A DNA stretch of 64,000 nucleotides, taken from the NCBI GenBank assembly GCA_965218875.1, contig OZ244707.1, positions 310,001 to 374,000 on the forward strand, in the 5' to 3' direction. This document shows positions 1 through 9,710 of the stretch, in pieces. The first letter of the stretch is position 1. Each line of letters begins with the position of its first letter. The notes under the pieces are model-generated. The model had not been told where the DNA came from. It made no database searches and worked only from the letters and a program-made list of their open reading frames with translations. Both the position numbers and the translations under genes were made by a program. Origin of the DNA: CBDCMJ01 sp965218875. Lineage in GTDB: Bacteria; Chloroflexota; Dehalococcoidia; Lucifugimonadales; UBA3495.

Positions 1-508
1 TTTCTGCGCTGTTCCCGAAGGCAAGCGCTTTGAGCATGGTAGAGGCGCCAGGGCCGCATTGCGGAATACTCCGGGTGGCCCATGCGCCGGTAAGGGTGGA
101 GCCTGACAAATCTTTCCAGCGCCGGTCCTCGAAGGCCAATTCGAGGCTTGGCGTGACCGTGGCGGCTAACTCGGATTCAATGTGTGGAGTGGCACCCCTC
201 TCGTCCGTTTCATCGCTGGGAGGAACCAAAGAGTCCTGCGTTACACTATGGGGAGTTCCCGGGGTCCAAGCTTGCAATCTTTTTTCGACCCGGTCATCGA
301 CCTCCGGTTCAAATCCCGCCTCCTGCAACCCGGCTCCCAGCCCTCGAAATTGCTCTCGATTCAAGACGGCTACCGCTGGACCCAGGTCCATCGTGCCCAA
401 GTGGGGCTCCAACCCGACCTGCAGGTTCCCCCGCTGAATGGGGAGACAGGGGACCAGCCTGCCGACGCCAACAGTCTCACGGAGCAGATCGCCCGACTTG
501 GTTGCCAT
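1..508 (-). pseudogene. AbiEii/AbiGii-type nucleotidyltransferase toxin, degenerate and cut by the window edge
   Basis: A minus-strand reading frame is open from an ATG at 508 to the left edge (169 codons, no stop seen). The segment TMDLGPAVAVLN, a hydrophilic middle, then LELAFEDRRWKDL and MLKALAF matches the layout of AbiEii-like nucleotidyltransferases, in which KALAF precedes the conserved NKDAYDL motif; that motif would lie beyond the window. The catalytic DxD of the family (usually TKDLDLAVAV) reads D-L-G here and the Gly-Ser motif upstream is not recognisable, so the protein is probably inactive or mis-started. An overlapping ATG with a good ribosome site (ATG at 549, GGAGAAGGG upstream) opens a different frame that stops quickly, which suggests a frameshift near the start. 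It lies 65 bases downstream of the AbiEi-like gene in the same direction, the usual antitoxin-toxin order. Confidence 0.5.
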
Positions 509-573
509 GTAGGGGGTATGTCCGGCGGACAAAGACCGGTTGCTCCATACCGTACCCTTCTCCGGTCTATGGC

Positions 574-1638
574 TTAGTTATCATTATTACCTCGCCACTC
601 CAGCCGCCTCCGGAGTTCCGTGGCTGCTTCTGTTGCTCCTTCGGGATGGTCCTTCAGGTCGACATAGGCCTGCACCGGATGGACGCAGCGTATATCGTCG
701 ACAAGCTCCGCTCCGTGGAAGACGCCCTGGTCGTTGGGCACCACCAGCCAAGTGTTGGCTCCTGTTACCTCCTCTCGGAAGCCCAGGGCCCTCTTCAGCC
801 CCGGCGATGGGAGACTCGAAATGTACACGGTGGCGAGGTGGAACGGGGCGTAACGTGTCCACAGCCATGTGGCAGGGAGGGCAGTGGCTGCGTAGGGCTC
901 CTCTGTCTTAGACAAGGCTTCGGCGAGGGAGTGGATCAAAGTATCGCCCCCACCAGCTGAAATATGGCCGCGAATTATATGATGCCGGTCAAACCGGTAA
1001 TCCTCCCGCCAGGCGTCGAGCAATGCGTCGGCGTCGACGACACTGATACCGTCTTCTCCTCGTTCAACGAGGCCAGTCTCCAAAAGTTTAGCCACTATGC
1101 GGCTGGTGTGACCCTCATTCAGACTTGTGCCGGATGCTAGATCGCGCTGCCTTACCGCCTTGGAGGGGTCCATGAGGAGATGTCGTGCTATCCGAGAACC
1201 CCTTGGTCCAAATGCGCTCTCCGGCCGCCCAGGTCGACGGAAGCGGTTGGGATTGCCACGGTTTTGATAGAAGAAACCGGGAAAGACGATTCTGGCATTT
1301 CCCGATAGATCCAGCCAGGGTAGTCCGGCTTGCGCGCAGGCCTCCTGCCCTTCTGTAGTCATGTAGGGGACTGCCAAGAGTGGAATCATCTCAAGGGGCA
1401 ACTTGCTCTGGATCATCTCCAATTGGTGAATGGCAGCTGCGACATGGCTCAGGGAGCCTGACCTCTTCCATTCTAGGGCGAAGGAATGGCCCCCAATAGT
1501 GACAACGGTGGCCCGGTCACGACCGTCATTAATGGGAACTTCATGCCTGGCATCCTCAGTTAACTCGGGAATATCAAAGATTTCCGCGAGGCGCTCCAAG
1601 GCCAGCATGGAAGCTATAGGTTCACGGGGGATTCGCAT
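574..1638 (-). CDS. AbiEi-like antitoxin / winged-helix regulator of a type IV toxin-antitoxin pair
   Basis: The 354-residue protein looks like AbiEi-family antitoxins. These pair with AbiEii nucleotidyltransferase toxins and often repress their own promoter through an N- or mid-region winged helix. Residues around 145-205 (RIARHLLMDPSKAVRQRDLA, then TSLNEGHTSRIVAKLLETGLV) read as a winged helix-turn-helix. The N-terminal third contains a PYMTTEG/LPWLDLSGNARI segment common in this family, where a central winged helix is flanked by restriction-fold-like halves. The frame is intact from an ATG at 1638 that follows a short A/T-rich leader with inverted half-sites. The partner toxin lies immediately downstream and looks degenerate, so this may be an orphaned antitoxin. 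Family assignment is by resemblance. Confidence 0.65.
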   Translation of the reverse strand: MRIPREPIASMLALERLAEIFDIPELTEDARHEVPINDGRDRATVVTIGGHSFALEWKRSGSLSHVAAAIHQLEMIQSKLPLEMIPLLAVPYMTTEGQEACAQAGLPWLDLSGNARIVFPGFFYQNRGNPNRFRRPGRPESAFGPRGSRIARHLLMDPSKAVRQRDLASGTSLNEGHTSRIVAKLLETGLVERGEDGISVVDADALLDAWREDYRFDRHHIIRGHISAGGGDTLIHSLAEALSKTEEPYAATALPATWLWTRYAPFHLATVYISSLPSPGLKRALGFREEVTGANTWLVVPNDQGVFHGAELVDDIRCVHPVQAYVDLKDHPEGATEAATELRRRLEWRGNNDN

Positions 1639-1641
1639 GGT

Positions 1642-1678
1642 GTAAGTCTATCATAAGATGCGCACTTACGCAAGTAAT
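1642..1678. promoter_or_regulatory. inverted half-sites upstream of the AbiEi-like gene
   Basis: GTAAGT (1642-1647) and ACTTAC (1664-1669) form an inverted pair. A compact palindrome ACTTACGCAAGT sits at 1664-1675, directly upstream of the minus-strand start codon. AbiEi antitoxins are known to bind inverted repeats in their own promoter, so an autoregulatory operator is plausible. No strong -35/-10 pair was found. Confidence 0.35.
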
Positions 1679-1797
1679 GATATTAAAGGAAGTACGGTGG
1701 AATAATCGTTGCTTCTGACTCATTCACCGTGGGCTGTGCCAACCTCTGCGTGCTCCCGGGTTTCCTAGAGTGGCCCAACATCCCGCCGCCCTTGACA

Positions 1798-2529
1798 GCG
1801 GCGCGTGCGGTGCTGGCCGGAGTCGCCGGCGCGACTCCCAAGTCAGGCGAGGGCGAAATGCTCCGTATGCTCAAGAGCACGAAGGACTCGGCTGTCAAGG
1901 CTCGCACCCAGGCCGTTAACCAGATGAAGGCCCTGGTCGTCACCGCCCCGGCTGGACTTCGAGAAACACTCCATGGGCTGACTGCCACTGCCCTCTCTGC
2001 GCGGTGCAAGGACTTCCGTCCGGGTCGTCTCGAAGATCCCACGGCGGCGGCCAAGTACGCCCTTCGATCCCTTGCCTGCCGCTTCCTTCAACTCGACAGG
2101 GAGATCCGCGACTTGCAGGCCCAGCTGGAACGGCTCACTGGGATGGCAGCTCCGGCCTTGGTCAGCATCTTCGGGATAGGACCCGACACGGCGGCAACTC
2201 TGCTGATTTCTGCCGGCAGCAACCCTCAACCCGTTCATTCCGAGGCTGCGTTCGCCTCGCTGTGCGGCGTGAGTCCGATACCTGCGTCCTCCGGCAAGAC
2301 CAATCGGCACCGGCTGAACCGCGGCGGCGACCGCCAGGTCAACGCAGCTCTCCATCGCATCGTCATAGTCAGGCTCCGACATGATGACCGGACCAAGGGG
2401 TACATGCGTCGCTGTACCGGAGAAGGAATGAGCAAGCCTTAGGTCATCCGTTGCCTCAAACGCTACGTTGCCCGCGAAGTCTTCTCCGTCCTGCTGAACT
2501 CGGCCGGGATAGTTCGCCGCGCGGCTTGA
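1798..2529 (+). pseudogene. IS110-family transposase remnant (copy A)
   Basis: This is the C-terminal two thirds of the intact IS110 transposase at 35319-36395, nearly identical at the DNA level. Homology begins at about 1798 inside the segment ARAVLAGVAGATPK, so the N-terminal RuvC-like catalytic part is missing. It has lost six bases (GEGEMLRML against GEGEVEMLRML). It carries a nonsense change where the intact copy reads KHEV (CATGAG became CCTTAG; stop at 2440-2442), although homology runs on to the original stop at 2527-2529 and about 20 bases further. Non-functional. It abuts the truncated IS21 copy 1. Confidence 0.9.
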
Positions 2530-2553
2530 CGTCTATAGGAGCATCAAGCTCAG

Positions 2554-4061
2554 GTGGACTTATATCTTCGGGTCCGCAGGGCGGTGATGGTAGAGGGGAT
2601 GAGCATCCGGGAGGCGGCGCGGACGTTCGGATTGCACCGGGAGACTGTGCGCAAGATGCTGGCCTACTCCGTGCCGCCGGGCTACCGGCGGCAGGTTTCT
2701 CTCCGCCGCCCTGATCCTTCGCCAAGCTCAGGAGGAGTCCTTCACCGGCGTCATCGACCACATCCTGGAAGAAGACCACAGGGTCCCCAAGAAGCAGCGT
2801 CACACGGCCAGGCGCATCTTCGAGCGGCTCAGGGACGAGTACGGGTTTGACGGCGGATATACCACGGTCAAGGACTACGTAAGAGAACGCCGCCTCCGGA
2901 CCCGGGAGATGTTCGTGCCCCTGTCGCATCCGCCGGGGCACGCCCAGTGCGACTTCGGCGAGGCCCTGGTGGTTATCGGCGGAGTGGAGCAGAAGGCCCA
3001 CTGCTTCGTCATGGACCTGCCCCACAGCGACGGTTGCTTTGTGAAGGCCTATCCCGCAGAGAACACCGAGGCCTTCCTGGACGGCCACGTCTCGGCCTTC
3101 GCCCTTCCTGGGCGGGGTGCCCCAAAGCATTCTCTACGACAATACCAAGCTGGCCGTGGCCAGGATCCTGAGAGACGGCCGGCGCCGGCGCACCAGGGCC
3201 TTCACCGAGCTTCAGTCCCACTACCTCTTCGAGGACCGGTTCGGGCGTCCCGGCAAGGGCAACGACAAAGGCAAGGTGGAGGGCTTGGTGGAGTACGCCC
3301 GGCGCAACTTCCTGGTGCCCATCCCGTCCTTCGAGAGCTTCGACGCCCTGAATGCCCACCTGGAGCGGCGCTGCCTGGAGCGGATGGACGCCAGGGTCAG
3401 GGGGCACTCTGAGAGCATCGGGCAGCGGATGGAGCGGGACCTGGAGGCCCTGCGGCCGCTGCCGGCCTTGCCCTACGACGCCTGCGACCGGCAGGCGGGG
3501 CGGGTGAGTTCCCTATCCCTGGTCCGGTACCGGACCAATGACTACTCGGTCCCGGTGGCCTACGGGCACCGGGACGTCATGGTGCGGGGCTACGTTGACC
3601 AGGTGGTCATCAGCTGCGGGTCAGAGGTTATCGCAGGGCACCCCCGCTCCTACGAGCGGGACGACTTCGTGTATGACCCCATCCACTACCTGCCCTTGCT
3701 GGAGCAGAAGACGGCGGCCCTGGACCAGGCCGCCCCCCTGCAGGGCTGGGAATTGCCCCATGAGTTCGGCGCCATGCGCCGCCTGCTGGAAGCCCGCATG
3801 GGCCGGCGGGGCAAGCGGGAGTACGTCCAAGTGCTCCGGCTGCTGGAGACCTTCTCCCAGCAGGAGGTGCATGCCCCCGTGAGGGACGCCCTCAGGCTGG
3901 GGGCGCTGAGCTTCGACGCGGTGAAGCATCTGGCGCTCTGCCGGCTGGAGAGGCGGGCGCCCCGGCTGGACCTGGAACTGTATCCCTATCTCCCCAGGGT
4001 CAGGGTCAGCGCCACCTCCGCCGGCGATTACATGAGCCTGCTGACGGGGAGGGCGCCGTGA
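2554..4061 (+). pseudogene. istA: IS21 transposase IstA, copy 1, two frameshifts
   Basis: IstA is a DDE integrase with an N-terminal helix-turn-helix (SIREAARTFGLHRETVRKML, early in the frame). It reads in three pieces. Frame one runs from 2554 to about 2710. A 23-base palindromic insertion replaces the linker found in copy 2 and shifts the frame (net 16 bases). Frame two covers about 2735-3108 (GYTTVKDYVRERRLRTREMF, AQCDFGEALVVIGGVEQKAH). A single extra C in GCCCTTCCTGGG (3101-3110) shifts it again. Frame three, from SILYDNTKLAVARIL to the end at 4061, holds the remaining catalytic core and C-terminus. The second shift is shared with copy 2; the first is unique. This copy cannot make a full IstA without recoding at both places. 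Confidence 0.9.
2711..2733. repeat. short palindromic repeat inserted in istA copy 1
   Basis: The core CCTTCGCCAAGCTCAGG (2716-2732) is absent from IS21 copy 2. It resembles the 23-base insertion in the IS630 transposase at 29974-29996 and the sequence at the right window edge. This is the widespread CCTTCGACAAGCTCAGG-type mini-palindrome of bacterial genomes (from memory). Confidence 0.6.
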
Positions 4062-4840
4062 GCCAGAGGTCCACCCTGCTCTTGGAACACCACCTGAAGG
4101 AACTGAAGCTGCCCAGCTTCCTCAGGGAGTACGGGAAGACAGCCGCCCAGTGCGCCGCCGAGGGTGTGGACCACTCCGAATATCTGCTCAGGCTGGCCGA
4201 ACTGGAGCTCATCGACCGCAACCGGCGCATGGTGGAGCGCCGGGTCCGGGCCGCCCGCTTCCCCGCAGTCAAGAGCCTTGACACCTTCGACTTCCCGGCG
4301 ATCCCCTCGGTGAACAAGACCCTGGTGCTGGAGCTGGCCCGAGGTGAATACATCCAGCGACGGGAGAACGTCATCGCCGTAGGCAATAGCGGCGCCGGCA
4401 AGACCCACGTGGCCTTGGGGTTGGGCCTGGCCGCCTGCCAGCGCGGGGTGTCCGTGGGCTTCACCACCGCCGCCGGACTGGTGCACGAGCTGATGGAGGC
4501 CCGGGACGAGAGACGGCTCCTCAGCCTGCAAAGACAGCTGTCGCGGCTGAATCTGCTGATCATCGACGAACTGGGCTTCGTGCCCCTGTCTCCCACCGGG
4601 GCGGAACTTCTCTTCGAGGTATTCAGCCAGCGCCACGAGCGGGGCTCCATCCTGGTCACCACCAATCTTCCCTTTGACGAATGGACCGAGGTGTTCGGCT
4701 CGGAACGCCTCACCGGGGCGCTGCTGGACCGTCTCACCCACCACGTGCATATCCTCGAGATGAACGGCGAGAGCTACCGCCTCAAGCACAGCCAGGAGAA
4801 CCCCGCGTCCCAGCCTTCTGAAGAACAGGACGAGCAATAG
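4058..4840 (+). CDS. istB: IS21 helper ATPase IstB, copy 1
   Basis: The 260-residue IstB is a DnaA/DnaC-like AAA+ ATPase that helps IstA choose targets. The N-terminal IstB_N region is followed by a Walker A motif (GNSGAGKTHVALGLG, near residue 110), Walker B (LLIIDELGFVPL) and a sensor region (ILVTTNLPFDEWTEVF). The ATG overlaps the istA stop by four bases (GTGA/ATGA arrangement), typical translational coupling. The frame is intact and almost identical to copy 2 apart from the last about 15 residues, so it could still be produced although its istA is broken. Confidence 0.95.
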   Translation: MSQRSTLLLEHHLKELKLPSFLREYGKTAAQCAAEGVDHSEYLLRLAELELIDRNRRMVERRVRAARFPAVKSLDTFDFPAIPSVNKTLVLELARGEYIQRRENVIAVGNSGAGKTHVALGLGLAACQRGVSVGFTTAAGLVHELMEARDERRLLSLQRQLSRLNLLIIDELGFVPLSPTGAELLFEVFSQRHERGSILVTTNLPFDEWTEVFGSERLTGALLDRLTHHVHILEMNGESYRLKHSQENPASQPSEEQDEQ

Positions 4841-4981
4841 CGGGCACCGCCAACACGGCCTCTTACTTCTCCTTCAACATCGCCACTCTGCCTGATTACC
4901 TACACCCACTCATCAGCTCCGTGGTACACGATTCCTCCGCCCCACTGGCCCAATTTCCCGGCGCCATTGACAAAGAGGAGA

Positions 4982-5011
4982 TTGACAATGAGAACATGTG
5001 TGCGCTATTAT
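4982..5011 (+). promoter_or_regulatory. sigma70-type promoter with LexA-like box, upstream of imuB
   Basis: TTGACA (4982-4987) and TATTAT (5006-5011) are separated by 18 bases. Inside the spacer is GAACATGTGTGC (4992-5003), which fits the Gram-positive-type SOS box GAAC-N4-GTTC with one mismatch in the second half. A LexA site between -35 and -10, 40 bases before imuB, is what damage-inducible control of this cassette predicts. The promoter is clear by eye; the operator is inferred. Confidence 0.6.
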
Positions 5012-5050
5012 CTGCATCCCTGATTCCCACCGATGAATTGAGCATGATCC

Positions 5051-6499
5051 ATGAGGGTCGCCTGCCTGCTCGTCACTCACCTGAGGGCGAAGGTGGAGAT
5101 GTACCGGCACTCCCACCTGAAGGATGCCCCCGTGGTCATCGTCGACCGGAGCCCTTCAAGGGCCAGGCCCGTGGTCGTCGACTGCTTTCGGTCAGCTCCG
5201 GGAGTGAAGCCGGGAATGACTCTGGAGGAGGCCGTGTCCCGCCATGGGAAGGCTATCGTACTCGATGCCGACGAGCCGCACTACCGCCGAGTGTTCGGCC
5301 AGGTGCTCTCATCTCTACAGGGGATCAGCGACCGCGTTGAGGAGGCCGACCTGGGCACGGCCTACGTGCGACTCGACGGCCTCGAAGGACTGTTTCGAGG
5401 AGAGGCCGGAGTCGCCTCCGCTCTGCTGAACGCAGTCCCGGCCTACCTGACTCCCCGGGTCGGCGTGGCGGATGCCAAGTTCCCCGCGTTCGTCGCGGCC
5501 GGAACGTGCGGGGCACACGGAGCATTCAGGGTTCCGGAAGACGTGGCATCGTTCCTCGCACCCCATAGCATCGACCTGCTGCCGGTCCCCACCGGCATGA
5601 AGAGGGAGTTGCACCGCTTCGGCCTGCACACGTTGGGGGCAGTTGCTTCCATGAGCGGGCACATTCTTGCGGACCGGTTCGGGCCGGACGGGCAGTGGGC
5701 CTGGTCGCTGTGCAACGGCATTGACCATAGCCCCGTCTTCCCGTTGGCGTTCGAGGAGTCGGTCGTCGAACACACCTCGCTGCCCTTCCACACCTCTTCC
5801 ATAGAGGCGCTCTTCGTCGCTGTGGATACTCTTCTCAAGAGGGCCTATGCCCGGCCGGACATGAGGGGCAGGTATGCCGGCGCGGCACACCTCCTCTGCG
5901 CGGCCTCCGGTTGGCTTGACTGGGAGAAGAGCTTCAGGTTCAAGGAGCCGGTCGGCTCGTGGGAGAGAGCCTCTTTCGTGGTCACAAGCAGACTGGAGTC
6001 GGACCCGCCCCGGAATCATGTCGAGGACGTGACGCTCACCCTGTCCGGTTTCACCGGCGAGTCGGGGACTCAGATTGGGCTGTTCGACGACGTGCGGGGC
6101 GACAGGCTCAGACGGCTGGTGAAGGCGGACCGGAGGTTGCAGGCATTGATGGGCGGCCACGCGCTCCACAGAGTCACGGAGGTCGCGCCCTGGCACCCCG
6201 CGCCGGAGATGCGGGCCTTGCAGGTCCCCATCGACCCTTCGGGCCGGGACAGTATCAAGCCGCTTCACACGCCAAAGCCCGTGGAGGTGCGGGAGGGCAC
6301 CGAGCGCGAGCCGGTGTCGGTGCGAGTCGAGAGGCGCTGGCAGCGGGTGGCTCGCATAGACGACATGTGGACCTTCGATCTGTGGTGGCTCCCTGAGCCC
6401 GTGACCCGAGCCTACTACCGGATCAACCCCGACGACGGCAGACGGGTCACCCTGTTCCACGACCGGTCCGGCGACCGGTGGTACCGGCAGAGCGCCTGA
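5051..6499 (+). CDS. imuB: ImuB-like Y-family polymerase homologue
   Basis: The 482-residue protein has the Y-family fold signature (VACLLVTHLRAKVEMYRHSHL at the start, SDRVEEADLGTAYVRLDGLEGLF near residue 100, a GVADAKFPAFVAA palm segment) and the typical ImuB C-terminus (ARIDDMWTFDLWWLPEPVTRAYYRI...). The catalytic aspartates of active DinB polymerases are missing from the first motif, as in other ImuB proteins. These act as adaptors bringing DnaE2 to the beta clamp. The ATG at 5051 lies 40 bases after a strong promoter with a LexA-like box. Its TGA overlaps the dnaE2 ATG (TGATG). No imuA/sulA-like gene precedes it; IS21 copy 1 sits immediately upstream and may have replaced one. Confidence 0.85.
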   Translation: MRVACLLVTHLRAKVEMYRHSHLKDAPVVIVDRSPSRARPVVVDCFRSAPGVKPGMTLEEAVSRHGKAIVLDADEPHYRRVFGQVLSSLQGISDRVEEADLGTAYVRLDGLEGLFRGEAGVASALLNAVPAYLTPRVGVADAKFPAFVAAGTCGAHGAFRVPEDVASFLAPHSIDLLPVPTGMKRELHRFGLHTLGAVASMSGHILADRFGPDGQWAWSLCNGIDHSPVFPLAFEESVVEHTSLPFHTSSIEALFVAVDTLLKRAYARPDMRGRYAGAAHLLCAASGWLDWEKSFRFKEPVGSWERASFVVTSRLESDPPRNHVEDVTLTLSGFTGESGTQIGLFDDVRGDRLRRLVKADRRLQALMGGHALHRVTEVAPWHPAPEMRALQVPIDPSGRDSIKPLHTPKPVEVREGTEREPVSVRVERRWQRVARIDDMWTFDLWWLPEPVTRAYYRINPDDGRRVTLFHDRSGDRWYRQSA

Positions 6500-9400
6500 T
6501 GGCGAACGGCTACGCTGAGCTTCATGCAAAGAGCTTCTACTCCTTCGGGGTGGGGGCCTCCCACGCGCACGAGCTGCTGGCGCAGGCGAAGCACCTCGGG
6601 TATGCCGCGTTGGCCCTGACCGACACCAATCTCTGCGGTGCGTTGGAGTTCGTTCGTCTCGCCAATAGCCTGGGCATCCGGCCCATCACGGGCGGCGAGC
6701 TGAGTCTGACCGACGGCACAAGGCTCACACTGCTGGCGAGGACACGGGCCGGGTACTCCAACATCTCCCGGCTATTCACCACGGCCAACGCCGGCGACCG
6801 CAGGGAGCCGAGGCTCGATCCCGCGCTTCTGTCTCACCACTCCGAGGGCGTCATTTTGTTGACGGGCGGGCGGGATGGGCGTCTCTCGAAACTGGCGATG
6901 GACGGCCGGTCCGGTGAGGCCGGGGAGCTGTTGAGGCGGTAGCTGGACTGGTACGGCACCGGCTCGGTGTACGTCGAGCTACAGCGGAACCTCCTGCACG
7001 GGGACACCGACCGCAACAGGAAGCTGACCAGGATCGCCCATGAGGTCGGCGTCCCAGTGGTCGCCACCAACGACGTCCACTACCACCGCCCCGAACGCTC
7101 CCGCCTCCAGGACCCTCTGGTCGCCGTAAGGCTCAACACCACCATAGACCAGGCGCTGCCGCACCTCCGGCCCAACCACCACCTCCACCTGAAGTCCTAC
7201 GCCCAGATGGAGCGGCTCTTTGCCGAGTGGCCGGAGGCAGTGTCAAACACCCTTCGGGTGGCGGAGCGGTGCGAGTTCGACCTCGGCAGAGACCTCGGCT
7301 ACACCCTGCCGGACCCCGCCGTGCCGGAGGGGTACACAGTGCAAAGCTATCTCCAGAGGCTCTGCTACGAGGCGGCCGCCCGGCGCTACGGCAGCTCGCT
7401 GCCCCAGCGAGTCAAGGAGCGCCTTGGGGAGGAGTTTCGGCTGATCGAGCACCTCAACCTGGCGGGCTTCCTGCTGCTCTACAGGGAGATCGCCCTCGTC
7501 GCCCAGCGCATCATGGAGGAGCGGGGACTGGTAGACCCCGAGACGCCGGTTGAAGAGCGACCTCCCGGAAGGGGGCGCGGCTCGTCGGTGGCCCTGCTGG
7601 TCGGATACCTCATCGGAATAAGCCACGTCGATCCCCTGAAGTGGGACCTCACCCTGGAACGCTTCATCTCCGAAGACATGACGACGCTCCCCGACATCGA
7701 CCTCGACTTCCCCAGGGGGCTCAGGGACGAGCTGATCGAGCGGGTCCACCAGCACTTCGGGCCGGAGTACGCCGTCCTGACCGGAGCTATCACGACGTAC
7801 AAGGCGAAGGGCATCGTCCAGGATCTCGGCAAGGCCCTGGGGCTTCCGCAGGAGCATCTGTCCCTGCTCTCGAAGCAGTTGCACTCCCACGACGCGGCGG
7901 ACCTCCGGGACGAGATGGCGCAGCTCCCGGACTTCAGGGACCGGGTGGACGCACCGGGCTGGCGGGACCTGCTCGAACTCGCCGCGCAGCTGATGGACGC
8001 CCCCAAGGGGCTGAGCCAGCACGTCGGCGGCATGGTGCTCAGCAGTTCACCCCTACCGGAGATGGTCCCCATGAGGGCCGGGGCGATGGACGGGCGGTAC
8101 ATCATGGACTGGAACAAGGACAGCGTGGCCGACGCCGGGTTCGCCAAGATCGATATTCTCTCCCTGCCGGTGCTGGACCAACTGGAGGAGGCCCTCGACC
8201 TCGTGGAGGCGCGGGAAGGCAGACGGCCCGATGTAAGTAGGATAGACCCGGAGGACGTCAACGTGTACGACATGATCAACGCGGGCCTGTCGAAGGGGGT
8301 CTTCCTGCTCCAGTCCCCAGCGCAGCTCAAGATGGGGCAGCGGCTGAAGTCTCGCAACCTTCTCGACCTGGCCTACCAGGTCGCCCTCATCAGGCCCGGT
8401 GTCGCCGTTCAGGGCAGCGCCGTCTCCCAGTTCGTCGAACGCTACCGCCACGGGGCGAATTGGGAGTACGACCATCCGCCGGAGAGGCGTGCCCTGGCAC
8501 GGGGCTACGGGATAATCGTCTGGCAGGAGCAGGTGGTGCAGCTCATCGAGGACGTGGCAGGGATGACCGCAGCGGAAGCAGACGAGGTGCGCCGCGCCTT
8601 CGCCAGGCCCAACAACGAGCACCTCATCGCCATGCACTGGAATCGGTTCCTCGAAGGTGCGAGACGCAACGGCGTCCCGGCGGAGACCACCGGGAAGATA
8701 TTCTCCAAGATCAACGGCCACTACATGTTCCCGGAGTCCCACTCCCACGCCTTCGCCGTCACCGCGTACCAGGCCGCGTGGCTCAAGCGCTACCATCCGC
8801 TGGAGTTCTTCGTCGCGCTGATGAACAACCAGCCGATGGGTTTCTATCCGATGGAGACGCTGAAGCAGGACGCGCGGCGTTTCGGAGTGTCCTTCCTGAA
8901 CCCCTGCGCGAACGTGAGCCTGGCGGCGTGCACTCCTGAGAGCGGCTCGGTGCGGCTGGGCCTTCAGCTCGTCAAGGACGTTGGGGCTGAGTCGGCGAGG
9001 CTCATCGTGAAGGAAAGAGAGCGGCGCGGCCCCTACGTCACGGCGGGGGATCTGGTGCGCCGGACGGGTCTCAAGCCGCAGGCCGTGCTGTCGCTGGCGA
9101 TGGCCGGGGCTTTCGACGCCGTCACCCCGAACCGCAGGGAGGTGATGTGGGAGGCGGGGCTGCACGCCCGCCCCTCGCGGAACGGCCAGGTCGGACTGCC
9201 CATATCGACGCAGGACAGTGTGCCCCGGCTCCAGGACTTCTCGGAGCGCGAGAGGATGATGGGGGAGTACCGGGTGATGGGCATCTACCCTAGGGGACAC
9301 CTGATGGAGTTCGTCCGGCCCGGCCTGGGTCCCAACGTGCTCCCGACGATGGATGTAGAGAGGCGGGGCGGTGACGAATGGGTCACGGTGGCCGGATGGC

Positions 9401-9648
9401 CGGTGGCGAGGCAACACCCGCGGGGGCGGGACGGCACGGTCTTCGTGACCATCGAGGACGAGACGGGCGACGTGCAGGTGATCGTATGGCGCGACCTGTT
9501 CGCCAGGCGTCGCAGGGAGCTAGGCAGCCAGGTGGTGGAGGTCACCGGACATGTGTCGAGATGGGACGGAACGACGAACGTGATAGCTGCGGACCTGCGC
9601 GCCGTACCTTCAGGCGTCTCCATGCCTCCGTCCCATGACTGGCACTGA
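6499..9648 (+). pseudogene. dnaE2: error-prone DNA polymerase DnaE2/ImuC, interrupted by an in-frame TAG
   Basis: The frame spans 1,049 codons, the normal DnaE2 length. Order: N-terminal PHP domain (YAELHAKSFYSFGVGASHAHELLAQA), the C-family polymerase core with catalytic PDIDLDFPRG near residue 400, fingers and helix-hairpin-helix, and a C-terminal OB fold (VTVAGWPVARQHPRGRDGTVFVTIEDETGDVQVIVW). At 6940-6942 a TAG interrupts LLRR*LDWYGTGSVYVELQRN; the sequence on both sides is well conserved and in the same frame. A GTG at 6967 could restart translation but would lose part of the PHP domain. Reading through needs suppression; otherwise this is a recent nonsense mutation or a sequencing error. 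Coupled to imuB by a one-base overlap. Confidence 0.9.
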
Positions 9649-9710
9649 CGTATTTCGCGGTGCACGGGGATTGCGCGGTTGCTGCCGACGGGTTCATTAT
9701 GGATGTTGAG

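Larger units (their letters stand above)
2551..4840 (+). mobile_element. IS21-family element, copy 1 (5'-truncated)
   Basis: istA and istB are in the usual order with the istA stop overlapping the istB start. Compared with copy 2 (31738-34266), homology starts near 2551, just inside the 5' end of istA, so the left terminal repeat and istA leader are gone; the junction is with the IS110 remnant. No right terminal repeat matching copy 2 could be identified after istB. Confidence 0.85.

Noticed and set aside
308..322. GGTTCAAATCCCGCC, looks like a tRNA T-arm
   Set aside because: No acceptor, D or anticodon arms surround it; it is the complement of codons in the AbiEii-like frame.
184..960. Long plus-strand frame overlapping the AbiE-like genes
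   Set aside because: It is antisense to the AbiEi-like and AbiEii-like genes, is rich in Pro/Arg/Gly as expected of a shadow frame, and has no recognisable domain.
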